Source of the DNA: Terriglobia bacterium | Lineage (GTDB): Bacteria > Acidobacteriota > Terriglobia > UBA7540 | Assembly (NCBI GenBank): GCA_020072905.1 | Contig: JAIQGB010000257.1 | Coordinates: 1-6,496, forward strand | DNA: 6,496 nt | Reading direction: 5' to 3' | In this document: piece by piece, positions 6,052 through 6,496 of the stretch | How positions within the stretch are numbered: position 1 is the first letter of the stretch | How the letters are laid out: each line of letters starts with the position of its first letter | Notes under the pieces: generated by a model | The model's input: only the letters and a program-made list of their open reading frames with translations | Database searches by the model: none | Told to the model about the DNA's origin: nothing | Program-made: the position numbers and the translations under genes

Positions 6052-6185
6052 AACGCATCGTTCCCAGCAGTTCATCAGTGCGGGAGGTGCGGGTTTCTGC
6101 AATTCCATTCGCGCGCGGAAGTAGGACAGATGGGGCAACCGGGCATCAAACCCCGAAACCATTTTATTCCAGCTATGTGCTTGAT
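6052..6185. other. Non-coding stretch after the exporter
   Basis: Together with 6246-6425 this forms nearly 400 bases without a supported gene. Open frames here are out-of-frame continuations without ribosome sites. I see no clear hairpin-plus-T terminator after the exporter's TGA. Confidence 0.5.
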
Positions 6186-6245
6186 TTGTCCACATTGTCC
6201 ACGGAATGGAGCATTTTCCACGCAGTTACCCACGCCATACCCACA
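6186..6245 (+). promoter_or_regulatory. Cluster of five DnaA-box-like 9-mers
   Basis: Five sites resemble the DnaA box TTATCCACA, all on the plus strand: TTGTCCACA at 6186, TTGTCCACG at 6195 (directly abutting the first), TTTTCCACG at 6214, TTACCCACG at 6226, and ATACCCACA at 6237. The first has one mismatch and the others two. Such clusters mark replication origins or DnaA-titrating and regulatory sites, but no dnaA, dnaN or replication gene is in view and no AT-rich unwinding segment is seen. It could also be a dispersed genomic repeat. Confidence 0.4.
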
Positions 6246-6425
6246 GTCATTCCCCAACGGCTGACACTTTTGCGGGGTGCTAACACTGTCTAGGAAACGG
6301 GGTGCCACCCTAAAAACAGGATTTCCAAAGGGCACTGCTTGAGTGTGTCCCTTCCTGGGCATTGCCCGTCCTCCTCACGTGAGATTCCCGAGCACCTTGA
6401 GCCCAAGATTGCTCCAGTTTCCCTT

Positions 6426-6446
6426 GGATCAGTTTCTTCTGGGTCA
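6426..6446. repeat. Possible terminal inverted repeat of an IS-type element
   Basis: The sequence GGATCAGTTTCTTCTGGGTC followed by A, when read from the minus strand, starts TGAC and contains AAACTGATCC, as the IS3-like relic at 2751 does (TGAC at 2751-2754, AAACTGATCC at 2766-2775). The two ends face each other. The spacing between the shared parts differs by four bases, and a 10-base inverted match alone is expected by chance in a window this size, so this is a weak call. Confidence 0.3.
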
Positions 6447-6484
6447 GGGTGAGGTCGGTAGTTCAACTCTACCCAGGCCCACCA
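6446..6484 (+). tRNA. 3' fragment of tRNA-Ile (probably GAT anticodon type); 5' half absent
   Basis: The stretch contains the 3' side of an anticodon stem (GGGTG), a variable loop AGGTC, a perfect T arm (GGTAG, loop TTCAACT, CTACC), the acceptor strand CAGGCCC, the discriminator A and an encoded CCA. This matches bacterial tRNA-Ile(GAT) as I remember it. The matching 5' acceptor strand GGGCCTG, the D arm and the anticodon loop are not in the preceding 100 bases, so it is not a functional tRNA. Such 3' fragments typically arise at attachment sites of elements that integrate into tRNA genes, or by insertion or deletion within the gene. Confidence 0.7.
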
Positions 6485-6496
6485 CCTAGTTCAAAG

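Noticed and set aside
6186..6245. Short repeats as a CRISPR array or plasmid iterons
   Set aside because: The units are only 9 bases with irregular spacing and no spacer-like regularity, and no replication initiator gene is present.
5709..6293. A 194-codon plus-strand frame extending past the exporter
   Set aside because: The His/Arg/Pro-rich composition is that of a shifted frame of the exporter, and no start signal is seen.

Overview
The window looks like chromosomal DNA from a free-living, moderately GC-rich Gram-negative bacterium. Acidobacteriota (Terriglobia/Koribacter-like) is the best guess. This rests on remembered family resemblance: the style of the two Crp/Fnr regulators, the small ABM-fold protein, and the set of BON lipoprotein, tiny membrane protein and DUF3309. 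It was not tested by any search.

The left part (1-2538) is read from the minus strand. It holds a Crp/Fnr regulator whose last sense codon lies at the very left edge, an ABM-like small protein, the decayed 5' part of a second Crp/Fnr gene, and an intact Crp/Fnr gene of that same second type. This block shows repeated local duplication. A leader carrying the ribosome binding site occurs three times, the first regulator's N-terminus contains a translated second leader copy, the ABM protein appears to carry its C-terminal motif twice, and the intact second regulator takes its last ~17 codons and its stop from the decayed copy next to it.

The middle (2539-2911) is intergenic and contains a probable left-end relic of an IS3-type insertion sequence. 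From 3052 to 6051 all genes are on the plus strand and concern the cell envelope: a two-BON-domain lipoprotein, a 57-residue two-helix membrane protein, a 5'-truncated DUF3309-like relic, an AI-2E/PerM-type transporter with a TTG start, and a LysE/RhtB-type exporter. The exporter has a visibly more C-rich third codon position than its neighbours.

The right end (6052-6496) has no gene I can support. It contains five DnaA-box-like 9-mers in one orientation within 60 bases, and a 39-base 3' fragment of what looks like tRNA-Ile, lacking the 5' half. A possible IS-type terminal repeat lies directly against that fragment. The window therefore shows a duplicating regulator block and an envelope gene cluster, with mobile-element scars between them and at the right edge. 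I see no CRISPR array, defence system or obvious novel multi-gene machine. The most unusual signal is the duplication and fusion pattern in 681-2538, followed by the right-hand junction.
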